A DNA stretch of 64,000 bases from Rhodococcus_G sp042879035 (GTDB taxonomy: Bacteria; Actinomycetota; Actinomycetes; Mycobacteriales; Mycobacteriaceae): contig NZ_JBIAOU010000003.1 of NCBI RefSeq assembly GCF_042879035.1, positions 62,001-126,000 of the forward strand, given 5' to 3'. Every line of letters begins with the position of its first letter. Positions within the stretch are counted from its first letter, which is position 1. Below, piece after piece: positions 1 through 8,150 of the stretch. Below the pieces are notes generated by a model. It was not told where the DNA came from. It did no database searches and saw only the letters and a list, made by a program, of their open reading frames with translations. The position numbers and the translations under genes are program-made.

Positions 1-2
1 CC

Positions 3-518
3 GCGGGCCTCGCCGCCAACGTCGTCGTCATGCTGATGCTCCGCGCCGACGCGAAGGACTCCCTCGCCGTCCGCGGTGCCTACCTCGAGGTCCTCGCCGA
101 CGCCGTCGGCAGCGTCGGTGTCCTGATCGCCGGGGCACTCGTGCTCGCCTTCGGCTGGACCTGGGCGGACATCGTCGTCGGTGTCCTGATCTCGCTGTGG
201 GTGGTGCCGCGCGCGGTGACGCTCGCGGCGGCGTCGCTGCGGATCCTCACCCAGGCGTCGCCCGCCAGCGTCGACGTCGAGGCGGTCCGGGCCGACCTGC
301 GGGCGCTGCCCGGTGTCGTCGGCGTGCACGACCTGCACGTGTGGACGCTGACCACCGGCATGGACGTCGCGACCGTGCACCTGACCACCGACGCCGACAG
401 TCAGGTGGTGCTGCGGTCGGCGAAGGCGGTCCTCGACGCGCACGGTCTCGAACACGCAACCGTGCAGGTCGAGTCCGGCGCCGAGGGCAGTCACTGCGAG
501 GAGAACCTCACCTGGTGA
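3..518 (+). CDS. CDF family cation efflux protein, C-terminal part
   Basis: The frame is open from the first bases of the window, so the gene begins upstream and only the last 171 or so codons are present. The visible part has two hydrophobic segments and then a cytoplasmic domain containing HDLHVWTLTTGMDVATVHL, which fits the C-terminal domain of cation diffusion facilitators. These are inner-membrane antiporters exporting Zn, Co or Cd in exchange for protons. The intramembrane metal-site motif normally reading HxxxD appears as EVLAD, so a glutamate replaces the first histidine and the metal preference may differ. It converges on the next gene with a 9-base gap. Confidence 0.85.
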   Translation, partial: AGLAANVVVMLMLRADAKDSLAVRGAYLEVLADAVGSVGVLIAGALVLAFGWTWADIVVGVLISLWVVPRAVTLAAASLRILTQASPASVDVEAVRADLRALPGVVGVHDLHVWTLTTGMDVATVHLTTDADSQVVLRSAKAVLDAHGLEHATVQVESGAEGSHCEENLTW

Positions 519-527
519 CCGGCACGG

Positions 528-992
528 TCACCGGCTGCGCCGGGTGACGCCGGTGCCGGGACGCCACAGATCGACGTGCAGCTGGTCCTCCGAGACGGTG
601 GTGAGCACGACCTCCTCGACGCCGAGTTCGAAGATCTGCGCGTCGTCGCCCGGGTTCTCCGGATAGCTGTCGAGGATCTTCCGCTTCTCGTCTCCGGTCA
701 GTTCGCGGGCGCGGCCCGAGATCTTGGCGTCGCCGCCCTCCATCGTGTGGTGTCCGGGGTTCGAGTGCAGGGAGTAGCGCGGATCGCGGTGCAGGTCGCG
801 GACCTTGCGGGCGCCGGGCATCGAGCCGAGCACGAGGTGGCCGTCGAAGATCTCGACCTCGGTGCCGCTCACCCGGGGTGAGCCGTCGGCGCGCAGGGTG
901 GCCAGGACGTGGTGCTTGTGTGCCGTCAGCCGGGCGGTGACGGAGTCGGCCAGAGTGGGTGCTTCCTCGGTGAACTGCTGCCAGATCGTCAT
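528..992 (-). CDS. PNPOx-like split-barrel flavoprotein
   Basis: A 154-residue protein with the pyridoxamine 5'-phosphate oxidase-like split-barrel pattern: an N-terminal strand pair with VLATLRADGSPRVSGTEVE, then LHRDPRYSLHSNP. Such proteins bind FMN, F420 or haem; which one cannot be told here. The start at 992 is chosen because the domain begins there; the frame stays open upstream but enters the palindrome. It is divergent from the WYL regulator, with a perfect inverted repeat between the two, so it is the likely regulated target. Confidence 0.8.
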   Translation of the reverse strand: MTIWQQFTEEAPTLADSVTARLTAHKHHVLATLRADGSPRVSGTEVEIFDGHLVLGSMPGARKVRDLHRDPRYSLHSNPGHHTMEGGDAKISGRARELTGDEKRKILDSYPENPGDDAQIFELGVEEVVLTTVSEDQLHVDLWRPGTGVTRRSR

Positions 993-1012
993 GACCCCAG
1001 TGTGCGCCGGTA

Positions 1013-1035
1013 TCCCTGACATCTCCTGTCAGGGA
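1013..1035. promoter_or_regulatory. palindromic operator between PNPOx-like and WYL genes
   Basis: Perfect inverted repeat TCCCTGACA-N5-TGTCAGGGA with 9-base arms, 20 bases upstream of the WYL gene start and 20 bases upstream of the divergent flavoprotein start. CTGACA/TGTCAG half-sites are the kind of operator used by YafY-type HTH-WYL regulators (family knowledge), so autoregulation plus control of the divergent gene is inferred. Confidence 0.75.
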
Positions 1036-1054
1036 TTTCTCGTAGACTCCGGGG

Positions 1055-2017
1055 GTGCGATCGAGTCGGCTGCTGGACCTGATGCTGCGCCTGCAGGACG
1101 GTCGCGGCCGCACCGCCGAGGTCCTGGCCACCCGGCTCGGGGTGTCGGTGCGCACCGTGTACCGCGACATCGCGGCACTGCAGGCCGCGGGGGTTCCGCT
1201 CTACACCGAGAGCGGGCCCGGCGGCGGCGTCCGGTTGCTCGACGGGTGGCAGTCCAGGCTCAGCGGCATGACCGAGATCGAGACGTCCGCCCTGATGCTG
1301 CTCGGCATCCCCGGGCTCGCCGACGACCTGGGCCTGGGGGAGGAGACCGCCGCGGCGGAGGCCAAGCTGCTCGGGGCCATGCCGCTGCCCCTGCGGCTGA
1401 GTGCCCAGGTGTGGCGCAGCCGGCTGCACGTGGACGCGCCGGGATGGTTCGACAATCCCACCCGCACTCCACATCTCGCCGCCCTCGCCCGCGCCGTGCT
1501 GGACGGCGACCGGCTGCGGATCGGCTACCGCAGGGCCGGCGGGCGGGTTACCAGGACCCTCGACCCGCTGGGCCTGGTCGCCAAGGCCGGCGTCTGGTAC
1601 CTGGTCGCGGCGCACCGCGCTCGCGTGCTGTCGTACCGCGTGACGCGGATCGTGTCCGCCGAGAATCTCGGTGTGCCCGCCGAGCGGCCCGACGACTTCG
1701 ACCTGGCGTCGTGGTGGGCCGAATCGACAGCGGCGTTCGACCGGTCGCTGCTGCGGTACCCGTGCCGGGTGCGGCTCTCGCCCGCCTCGTGGCGCGCGCT
1801 GCCCGCCGCGGTCGGGACCGAGGCTGCCCGGGTCGTCCCGGGCCCGCCGGACACCGAGGGCTGGGTCGAGGTGGACTTGACACTCGAAGCGGAAGGCGTT
1901 GCGGTGCACCAGCTCACCGCACTCGGCGGCGGGGTCGAGGTGCTCGCACCGCCGTCCCTGCGGGCCGCGCTGCGCGCGGTCGGGGAGGAGACGGCACGGC
2001 GCAATGCTGCCCGGTGA
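1055..2017 (+). CDS. YafY-type HTH-WYL transcriptional regulator
   Basis: A 320-residue regulator starting at a GTG. Residues 1-60 form a DeoR-type winged helix (RLLDLMLRLQ..., LATRLGVSVRTVYRDIAAL). The middle and C-terminal parts carry the WYL region (RIGYRRAGGRVTRTLDPLGLVAKAGVWYLVA and the arginine-rich RVLSYRVTRI), thought to bind ligands or nucleic acid. The TGTCAGGGA arm of a perfect palindrome ends 20 bases upstream, so the transcript is probably nearly leaderless and repressed by its own product. Confidence 0.9.
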   Translation: MRSSRLLDLMLRLQDGRGRTAEVLATRLGVSVRTVYRDIAALQAAGVPLYTESGPGGGVRLLDGWQSRLSGMTEIETSALMLLGIPGLADDLGLGEETAAAEAKLLGAMPLPLRLSAQVWRSRLHVDAPGWFDNPTRTPHLAALARAVLDGDRLRIGYRRAGGRVTRTLDPLGLVAKAGVWYLVAAHRARVLSYRVTRIVSAENLGVPAERPDDFDLASWWAESTAAFDRSLLRYPCRVRLSPASWRALPAAVGTEAARVVPGPPDTEGWVEVDLTLEAEGVAVHQLTALGGGVEVLAPPSLRAALRAVGEETARRNAAR

Positions 2018-2041
2018 CGGGCGTCGCGCGCGGTCGTCGAG

Positions 2042-2692
2042 TCAGTCTCGGGCGGCGTTGCCGTACAAGAAGGTTCGAACACCGTCGGCCACGATCTCGC
2101 GCAACTCGGCATCGTCGAGAGGTGTCGTCGCGACGTGGTCCCGCTCGGGCCCGATCAGTCGCAGGTAGTGCAGCGCCGCCCGTTCGGGATCGGCCGGTTG
2201 CAGCCGGCCCTCGGCCGCGAACGCAGTGAAGTGAACGGCCAGCGCGTGGCGGACCCGATCCGGGCCGGACTCGCGCCACGCTCGCAGTGCCGCCGGCGGG
2301 AAGTGGGCCGCTTCGGAGTTGATCTGTCGGACGATGGCGAAATGGTCCGCGAACTGCTCGTGCAGGGTGTTGGTGGCCAGATCGAATCCCAGTGCGGTGA
2401 GCGCTGATTCGAGGTCGGTGACGTGTTCGAGGTGTTGCCGCAGCACGGCGATCTGTGCCTCGGCGATCTCGGACGAACTCACCGTCATGGCCTCGGTGAA
2501 CAGGGCCTCCTTGCCGCCGAAATGGTTGTAGAGAGTCCGCGTCGACGCGCCGGCCTCGGCGGCGATCACGTCGATGCTCGCCCGGGCGTAGCCGTCGCGT
2601 CCGAACACCGTGCGCGCCGCCTGCAGGATCGCGAGGCGCTTGGCGCTGGATCCGGCGCGCGGTGCGGACTTCGGCGGATTCGTGCTGGTCAT
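2042..2692 (-). CDS. TetR family transcriptional repressor
   Basis: 216 residues from the ATG at 2692. The N-terminal HTH is clear (ILQAARTVFGRDGYARASIDVIAAEAGASTRTLYNHFGGKEALF), followed by an all-helical ligand domain with no residue pattern that identifies the inducer. The frame is open to 2761, but that extension runs through the operator palindromes, so the later ATG is chosen. It is divergent from an NADPH-dependent FMN reductase-like gene, its likely target together with itself. Confidence 0.9.
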   Translation of the reverse strand: MTSTNPPKSAPRAGSSAKRLAILQAARTVFGRDGYARASIDVIAAEAGASTRTLYNHFGGKEALFTEAMTVSSSEIAEAQIAVLRQHLEHVTDLESALTALGFDLATNTLHEQFADHFAIVRQINSEAAHFPPAALRAWRESGPDRVRHALAVHFTAFAAEGRLQPADPERAALHYLRLIGPERDHVATTPLDDAELREIVADGVRTFLYGNAARD

Positions 2693-2711
2693 GGTCGCCA
2701 CCCTAGTTGAG

Positions 2712-2748
2712 TGCAACGACCGTTGCACAAAGTGCAACGTTCGTTGTA
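2712..2748. promoter_or_regulatory. two tandem TetR-type operators
   Basis: Two copies of a TGCAACG-N2-CGTTG(C/T)A palindrome: a perfect one at 2712-2727 and one with a single mismatch at 2733-2748. Their centres are 21 bases apart, two helical turns, so two repressor dimers would lie on the same DNA face. They sit between the tetR start at 2692 and the divergent reductase start at 2843. Confidence 0.8.
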
Positions 2749-2842
2749 ACTTGTGGTGCATGGCAGCGACAACCGCCCGTCACGTCGGCTCGTCCACGTA
2801 ACCACGTAACCACGTCAACCACGATCACCAGGGAGAACCGTC

Positions 2843-3421
2843 ATGACCAGCACCCGACTCCGCCTCGTCGTCATCACCGGCAGCACCCGTGACGGGCGTT
2901 TCGGCCCCACCGTCACTGCCTGGTTCACAGGCCTGGCGTCGTCCGCGATGGACGTCGACGTCGTCGACCTCGCCGATGTCGAACTCCCGGCGGCGCATCC
3001 CGCGTGGGGAGCCGAGAGGACACCCGCGCTCGCGGAACTGGGAGTCCGCCTCGACGCCGCCGACGCCTTCGTCATCGTCACGCCGGAGTACAACCACAGC
3101 TTTCCGGCCGTGCTGAAGAACGCCATCGACTTGTTCCGCGACGAATGGCGGGCCAAACCGGTCGGATTCGTCTCGTACGGCGGTCAGGGCGGCGGCTTGC
3201 GTGCCGTCGAGCAACTGCGACTCGTGTTCGCCGAGCTGCACTCCGTGAGCGTGCGGGACAGTGTGAGCTTCCACGGCGCCCACACCGTGTTCGACGGCGG
3301 CAGGCCCGTCGACTCCACGGTCAGCGACTCCGCCGCGGCGAACATGCTCGGTCAGCTCGAGTGGTGGGGAACGGCGCTCCGGTCGGCACGCGCGGAACGT
3401 CCGTACGCCGAGGCGGCCTGA
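2843..3421 (+). CDS. NADPH-dependent FMN reductase family protein
   Basis: 192 residues with the flavodoxin-like fold of the NADPH-dependent FMN/quinone reductase family. It has an N-terminal phosphate-binding strand-loop (ITGSTRDGRFGPTV), the conserved TPEYNHSFPAVLKNAIDL segment and a glycine-rich SYGGQGGGLRAVEQLR near residue 115. The start is preceded by a GGGAG ribosome-binding site. Such enzymes reduce flavin, quinones or azo compounds with NAD(P)H. Divergence from the TetR gene across two operators suggests induction by an electrophile or aromatic compound (inference). Confidence 0.88.
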   Translation: MTSTRLRLVVITGSTRDGRFGPTVTAWFTGLASSAMDVDVVDLADVELPAAHPAWGAERTPALAELGVRLDAADAFVIVTPEYNHSFPAVLKNAIDLFRDEWRAKPVGFVSYGGQGGGLRAVEQLRLVFAELHSVSVRDSVSFHGAHTVFDGGRPVDSTVSDSAAANMLGQLEWWGTALRSARAERPYAEAA

Positions 3422-3443
3422 TCCGCCCACACGAGGGGCGGTC

Positions 3444-4406
3444 TCACAGCATCCGGCGACGGTTGTCGAGCATGCGTGCCCGACGCACCGACACCCGCGT
3501 CCACACCTTCTGCTGGATCGCCAGCGTAGCCCACCCGGCGAGCGCCATACCCGACAGGTTCAGCAGCAACTGCAGTGTGCTGCCCCAGATCTCGTGGCCG
3601 ACCCCGAACGCGAGGGCGAGACCGACGTTGCCCGCGGCGGGCACTGTCGTCACCGAGATGAACACCCCCGACAACCCGCCGAGCTTGGCCGACGTCAGAG
3701 ACAGCACCCCGGCGGCCGCGGCGATCACCGCGACGATGAAGGACCACTTGTCCGGCGAGTAGATGAACGCGGTGTCCGGGCGCGGGCCGGTCACGTCCTC
3801 GAGGGTCACCCACCCGAGGACACGGCCGGCCAGCGTCGCGATCGCAGTCGCCGCGATCGCGACGACGAACCCGACGACCAACGTGCGGATCGCGGTCGCC
3901 AGCAACACATACCGGCGCTTGACCGGTGCCACACCCAGGGCGGCGACGGCCCCGAACTCCGGTCCGAGCACCATCGCGCCGATCACCAGGATCTGCGAGT
4001 CGGTGACGATAGCGATCCCGGCGAGCAGCGTCGCCAACGTCATGAAGCTCAGATAGGTCCAGTTGAGCTCGACGTCCTCGTAGGACCGCTGCGCGACCTC
4101 CGCCCAGACGACGGCGTCGGCGCTGCTGCCGGGACTGCGCAGTTCCGCGTCGAGTCCGTCGCGGGAGAGCCACGCGTGTACGGGTTCGATCTCGATGCTG
4201 CCGTGGTGGTGCAGGCCGGCGGCGCGCAGTTGCTCGATCACGTCGTTGGCCACCTCGCGTGCCAGGTCGGCGTGCACGATGTCGCCGACCGGGCGCACCG
4301 CGGCCCCGCGCAGCACCGCGAGGCCGCTGACCCCGGGTTCCCCGTCGAGGATCCGTACGGTCTCGTCGGTCAGGTCGGTCGGCGACAGGATCCGCAGATG
4401 CAGCAT
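3444..4406 (-). CDS. DUF389 family membrane protein
   Basis: 320 residues. An N-terminal soluble domain (about 1-100, beginning MLHLRILSP) precedes a run of about six hydrophobic helices containing ILVIGAMVLGPEFGAVAALGVA, the glycine/proline pattern typical of DUF389 (TIGR00341-like) proteins. Function is unknown in the family. The start at 4406 is chosen over an upstream open frame because the conserved domain begins there. Convergent with the reductase gene (22-base gap) and divergent from the hydrolase. Confidence 0.82.
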   Translation of the reverse strand: MLHLRILSPTDLTDETVRILDGEPGVSGLAVLRGAAVRPVGDIVHADLAREVANDVIEQLRAAGLHHHGSIEIEPVHAWLSRDGLDAELRSPGSSADAVVWAEVAQRSYEDVELNWTYLSFMTLATLLAGIAIVTDSQILVIGAMVLGPEFGAVAALGVAPVKRRYVLLATAIRTLVVGFVVAIAATAIATLAGRVLGWVTLEDVTGPRPDTAFIYSPDKWSFIVAVIAAAAGVLSLTSAKLGGLSGVFISVTTVPAAGNVGLALAFGVGHEIWGSTLQLLLNLSGMALAGWATLAIQQKVWTRVSVRRARMLDNRRRML

Positions 4407-4488
4407 GGGGTCAGTGTGCGCGGCGTTGGTGGCCGGAGCCACCAATGCCGCGCACAGGTGCCGGAGGTGCCTGAAGTAACTTCGGATC

Positions 4489-5361
4489 ATGAGCATTGTC
4501 AACGAGTCGGCGCCGAAGTGGTTCCTCGACGCACTCGCCGCGCCCGTCGAGACGGGCCACGTCGACGTCGCCGGAGCCACCATCGCCTACCGCGCTTGGG
4601 GTGAGGAGAACACCCCGGGCATCGTGCTGGTGCACGGCGGCATGGCGCACTCGCGCTGGTGGGACCACGTCGCCCCGCAGCTCGCGGTGGGACGACGCGT
4701 GGTCGCGCTGGACCTGTCCGGTCACGGCGACAGCGGCCGCCGCGACGACTACACGCTCGAGACCTGGTCGGACGAGGTGCTCGCGGTTGCGGAAGCGGGC
4801 GGAATCGCCGGGCGGCCGACGCTCGTCGGACACAGTATGGGCGGCATCGTGTCGTACGTGGCGTCCACGCGGTTCGGCGATCGCCTCGACGGGGTCGTCA
4901 TCCTCGACTCGCCGGTCCGGGACCTGACCCCGGAGGAGGTGGAGATGCGGGACCACCGGAGATCGTCGACGTCGCGGATCTATCCGACCATCGACGCCGC
5001 TGTGGCACGGTTCCGGCTGGTTCCGCCGCAGGACACCGCCGAACCGTACGTCTTCGACTACATCGCACGCGCTTCGTTGAAAGAGGTCGACGGCGGGTGG
5101 GGTTGGAAGTTCGACACCGAACGCATCGGCCGCAGCGGCCGTAGCGGTGTCGACGGGACGGCCGCCGGCTGCCGCATCGCGTACTTCCGCAGCGAGAACG
5201 GCATCATCACCGACGACCTCCTCGACCGCATGCGACCGATGTTCGGGCCGGACGCGCTCGTCGTGGAACTGCCCGCCGCCGGCCACCACCCGGTGTTCGA
5301 TCAGCCACTGGCCGTCGTCACGGCTGTGCGCACGGTCCTCGCGACCTGGTCCGGACGGTAG
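4489..5361 (+). CDS. alpha/beta-fold hydrolase
   Basis: 290 residues with the alpha/beta-hydrolase layout: the oxyanion motif VLVHGGMAHSRWWDH, the nucleophile elbow GHSMGG with serine 116, and a late histidine in AAGHHPVFDQP. The acid residue is probably in the strand before the cap. Substrate unknown. It converges with the M50 protease gene (15-base gap), so it is probably monocistronic. Confidence 0.85.
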   Translation: MSIVNESAPKWFLDALAAPVETGHVDVAGATIAYRAWGEENTPGIVLVHGGMAHSRWWDHVAPQLAVGRRVVALDLSGHGDSGRRDDYTLETWSDEVLAVAEAGGIAGRPTLVGHSMGGIVSYVASTRFGDRLDGVVILDSPVRDLTPEEVEMRDHRRSSTSRIYPTIDAAVARFRLVPPQDTAEPYVFDYIARASLKEVDGGWGWKFDTERIGRSGRSGVDGTAAGCRIAYFRSENGIITDDLLDRMRPMFGPDALVVELPAAGHHPVFDQPLAVVTAVRTVLATWSGR

Positions 5362-5376
5362 GAGACGGTCGGACGG

Positions 5377-6150
5377 TCACTGCCAGAACCGCAACAGGTA
5401 GTTCCCGTACTGCGCCCACACGCCCGGCACCCCGGACAGTTCGAACAGGGCGTAGATCGCGTCGAAGAACACCCGGTTGACCGACGGCACGAACAGCAAC
5501 CCGATCAGCAGCAGCATCCCCAGGGCCTTGAACTGGTCGAGGGAGTGCCGGGTCCGTGGCGACAGCGACGGCTCGAGCGCGGCGTAGCCGTCGAGACCCG
5601 GGATCGGGATCAGGTTCAGCACCGTCGCCATCACCTGCAGGAACGCGAGGAAGCTCAGGCCCCACCAGAACGCGGGGTGGGTGCCGGCGTCGCCGAAGAG
5701 CCGGATCGCCGCGAGCAGGCCCGCGGCGGCGAGCGCGTTGACGGCCGGTCCGGCCAGGGTGATCCGGCGCACCGCCCGCGGGGGCAGCAGATCGGTGCGC
5801 AGGTTCACCGCCCCGCCCGGCAGGCCGATGCCGCCGAGTGCGATGAACAGCACCGGCAGGCCGATCGACAGCACCGGGTGGCTGTACTTCAACGGATTCA
5901 GCGTCAGGTAGCCGCGGGCGGCGACCTCGTGGTCGCCGTACCGCCAGGCCGTGTACGCGTGCCCGAACTCGTGCAGGCACACCGTGACCACCCACCCCGC
6001 CACCACCAGCAGGAACACCCCGACACCGGCGGTCGTCGACCGCGGCGCCGCCTGCCAGGCGAGCGCCCCGCCGCCGACCGCGGCCGCCAGGACCGCGAAG
6101 AACACGGGGCTGGGCCGGACCGTGGCCCGCCGGGTCCGAGGGAACGTCAT
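5377..6150 (-). CDS. M50 family (site-2 protease-like) membrane metalloprotease
   Basis: 257 residues, several membrane helices. The zinc motif HEFGH lies at residues 60-64 in a hydrophobic helix and the third ligand motif PGLDG has aspartate 187, so it should be an active intramembrane or membrane-embedded metalloprotease. The start at 6150 gives a short basic N-terminus before the first helix. The gene order (hypothetical protein, M50 protease, purA nearby) resembles the Rv0357c-Rv0359 region of M. tuberculosis, recalled from general knowledge rather than aligned here. Confidence 0.88.
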   Translation of the reverse strand: MTFPRTRRATVRPSPVFFAVLAAAVGGGALAWQAAPRSTTAGVGVFLLVVAGWVVTVCLHEFGHAYTAWRYGDHEVAARGYLTLNPLKYSHPVLSIGLPVLFIALGGIGLPGGAVNLRTDLLPPRAVRRITLAGPAVNALAAAGLLAAIRLFGDAGTHPAFWWGLSFLAFLQVMATVLNLIPIPGLDGYAALEPSLSPRTRHSLDQFKALGMLLLIGLLFVPSVNRVFFDAIYALFELSGVPGVWAQYGNYLLRFWQ

Positions 6151-6194
6151 GAGACCAGTATCGGCGCCCGCGCGACCAGCGGCCCGCGTCGCGG

Positions 6195-6869
6195 TCAGCG
6201 GACGAGGAGCCACTCCCGGTCGTCGCGGTAGAAGCTGCACCGCTTGAGCGCCCGCGGCGTGGTGACCCCGTCCCGGGTGACCACGGCGCCCACCGCGCCG
6301 AGCTGGACGGCTCGTGCAGGCAGCCAGTGCCTGCGCAGCAGTCGAGTCGCGGCGCTGGCCCGGACTCCGGGCAACCCGACCGTCGGGGTCACCCGCAGGG
6401 CGTCGACCTCCCCCGAGAACACTCGCTCGGAGTCGGCGTACGCCTCCCCGACGAGCCGATTGCCGTCGGGGCCGGTGACCGTCGCCTCCCCGACCAGCGC
6501 GGTACCGGAATCGTCCCGGATCAGCGGCAGCGGCGTGGCGGTGCCCGCGACGGCCAGCCGGGCCGCCCGGTCACCGACCGGCAGTCGGTACAACCGTGTC
6601 GCCGGGCTGCGCTGCGCGGTCACGTACGCGACCTCGACGTGCAGCCGCTCGGACCGCATCAGCCGCGTCACCGTGGCCGCGAGTGCACCGTCGTCGCCGA
6701 CGACGACCAGCCGCGGCGCGACGGCGCGCGCGGGATCGGGACCGCCCAGTTGCGGCAGCAGCGCGTCGAAGTCCGGTTTCGCCGGCACCGCCGGTGCGGG
6801 GGTGACGGGCAGCGAGCGCAGCGCGGCGGGGAGCGTCGGATCGCCACAGGCGAGTACGTGAATGGTCAA
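6195..6869 (-). CDS. conserved hypothetical protein next to M50 protease (Rv0358-like)
   Basis: 224 residues, alanine/proline rich, no membrane segment. The first residues (TIHVLACGD) are followed by LVVVGDDGALAATVTRLMRSERLHVEVAYV, suggesting a Rossmann-like or lipid-kinase-like N-terminal fold. The start codon is TTG at 6869, supported by GGAG six bases upstream. It lies 44 bases upstream of the protease gene on the same strand and probably shares its transcript. No function is assigned. Confidence 0.75.
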   Translation of the reverse strand: MTIHVLACGDPTLPAALRSLPVTPAPAVPAKPDFDALLPQLGGPDPARAVAPRLVVVGDDGALAATVTRLMRSERLHVEVAYVTAQRSPATRLYRLPVGDRAARLAVAGTATPLPLIRDDSGTALVGEATVTGPDGNRLVGEAYADSERVFSGEVDALRVTPTVGLPGVRASAATRLLRRHWLPARAVQLGAVGAVVTRDGVTTPRALKRCSFYRDDREWLLVR

Positions 6870-7083
6870 GATCAGCTCCGGGTCGGTGCGTGGTCGTCAC
6901 CGTCGACGATACGAACACCCGCCTCGGGTGATCGGCACCGGTGCTCGAATCCGGGCAGCGGTGAAGCGCGTCCCGGCGGTGACCGAGTGTGTCCCGGCGA
7001 TACCGAAATGCGACCGTGTTCGAGACCTCACGGTTCTATCCTGGTAGGTGCGGCCGACACCCACCCACGCATCGGAGTCAGGC

Positions 7084-7590
7084 ATGCTGACCACCACGGA
7101 CACCCGCACCCGACGTCCCTCCACCCGGGTCACCCGGTTCTGTAGATCCGGGCTCACCTCGGTGGTGACCGAACTCCGAAAAGAGGGCACCGCCGAGTCG
7201 TCGGCGGACCTGCGCGCCGCCCAGGATCTCCTCGAACTCGGCATCGGGCAGATGTCCACGCCGACCACGGCACTCGGCCATCCGTTCCAGGTGCACCCGG
7301 TGATCGGGACGTGGGTCGTCCACGCCGACGTCGAGCGTTCCGCGGCGGATCCGGAGGTCGTCCGGATCTCGGCGCAGCTGCCTGCGGACGCGCCGCACGA
7401 ACCGGTCCGGGTGGTGTGGTTCAACATGCTGTCGCTGGTCGGCGGAACCGCAACGGTGCCGCCGCAGGTGGCGGAGGACGGGACGTACCACGTCGACGGC
7501 TCGGTCCGCTCCGGCGCGGGAGTGGTGGTCGCCGGGATCGTGCCCGAGGACAACGGCGGGCGTCCGGGATTCGCACTCGTCGCGGAGTGA
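7084..7590 (+). CDS. hypothetical protein
   Basis: 168 residues, not recognised. The ATG at 7084 has an ideal GGAG six bases upstream, favouring it over the in-frame GTG at 7048. A TATCCT -10-like hexamer lies at 7037-7042. The C-terminal half (VVWFNMLSLVGGTATVPPQVAEDGTYHVDGSV...) looks like a beta-rich domain. The gene lies upstream of a small acidic hypothetical gene and purA on the same strand. Confidence 0.65.
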   Translation: MLTTTDTRTRRPSTRVTRFCRSGLTSVVTELRKEGTAESSADLRAAQDLLELGIGQMSTPTTALGHPFQVHPVIGTWVVHADVERSAADPEVVRISAQLPADAPHEPVRVVWFNMLSLVGGTATVPPQVAEDGTYHVDGSVRSGAGVVVAGIVPEDNGGRPGFALVAE

Positions 7591-7700
7591 CCCCGCGGCC
7601 GGGTGTCCGGGGCCGGCGTTCCGGGTACCCGACGGGCATGCCGGGAACGGATCGAGACGAACAACCGAGAACGGATCGAGGGCAATCCGGGGTGAATGCG

Positions 7701-8003
7701 ATGACAACCCTGAATGTCACGATGGTCAACACGACGAACGAGGAGTTGGTGCCCGACACCGAGCCCGGTGAGGAGGCCCCCGAGGGGCCACAGCGGATCG
7801 CTGCCCACGGCATCGGGCAGTTCCGGATGAGCCGGGGGGTCAGCTTCCTGCTCGGCGGCGACCCGGACCGTCCCATCTACCTCCAGTCGGACGGGGTGGT
7901 GTGGGCGCCACCGACGTGTGTGGTCCGGTCCGCCTCGGACGAGGAGGGCCTCGAAGTCCAGGTCAGTCCCGCGCCGTGGCTGCACGAGCACCACGCGGCG
8001 TGA
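7701..8003 (+). CDS. small acidic hypothetical protein
   Basis: 100 residues from ATG 7701, with an alternative GTG nine bases earlier. The protein starts MTTLNVTMVNTTNEELVPD, is rich in Asp/Glu and Pro in its first half, and ends with a histidine-bearing tail (WLHEHHAA). No family recognised. Codon usage has the strong third-position GC of its neighbours, so it is probably a real gene. Confidence 0.6.
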   Translation: MTTLNVTMVNTTNEELVPDTEPGEEAPEGPQRIAAHGIGQFRMSRGVSFLLGGDPDRPIYLQSDGVVWAPPTCVVRSASDEEGLEVQVSPAPWLHEHHAA

Positions 8004-8150
8004 GAGTGGGACGAGTCCGGCCGGGCCGGAGGGTGGTGTGCCCGCCTCGACCTCGAGTGCACTGGGCTAAACTGTCGTCCCGGCCACTGCCTGTGGGCGG
8101 CTGGCCTCTGCGCTGAGATGCGCAGAAGTCTGTCGACTCTAGGAGACGTC

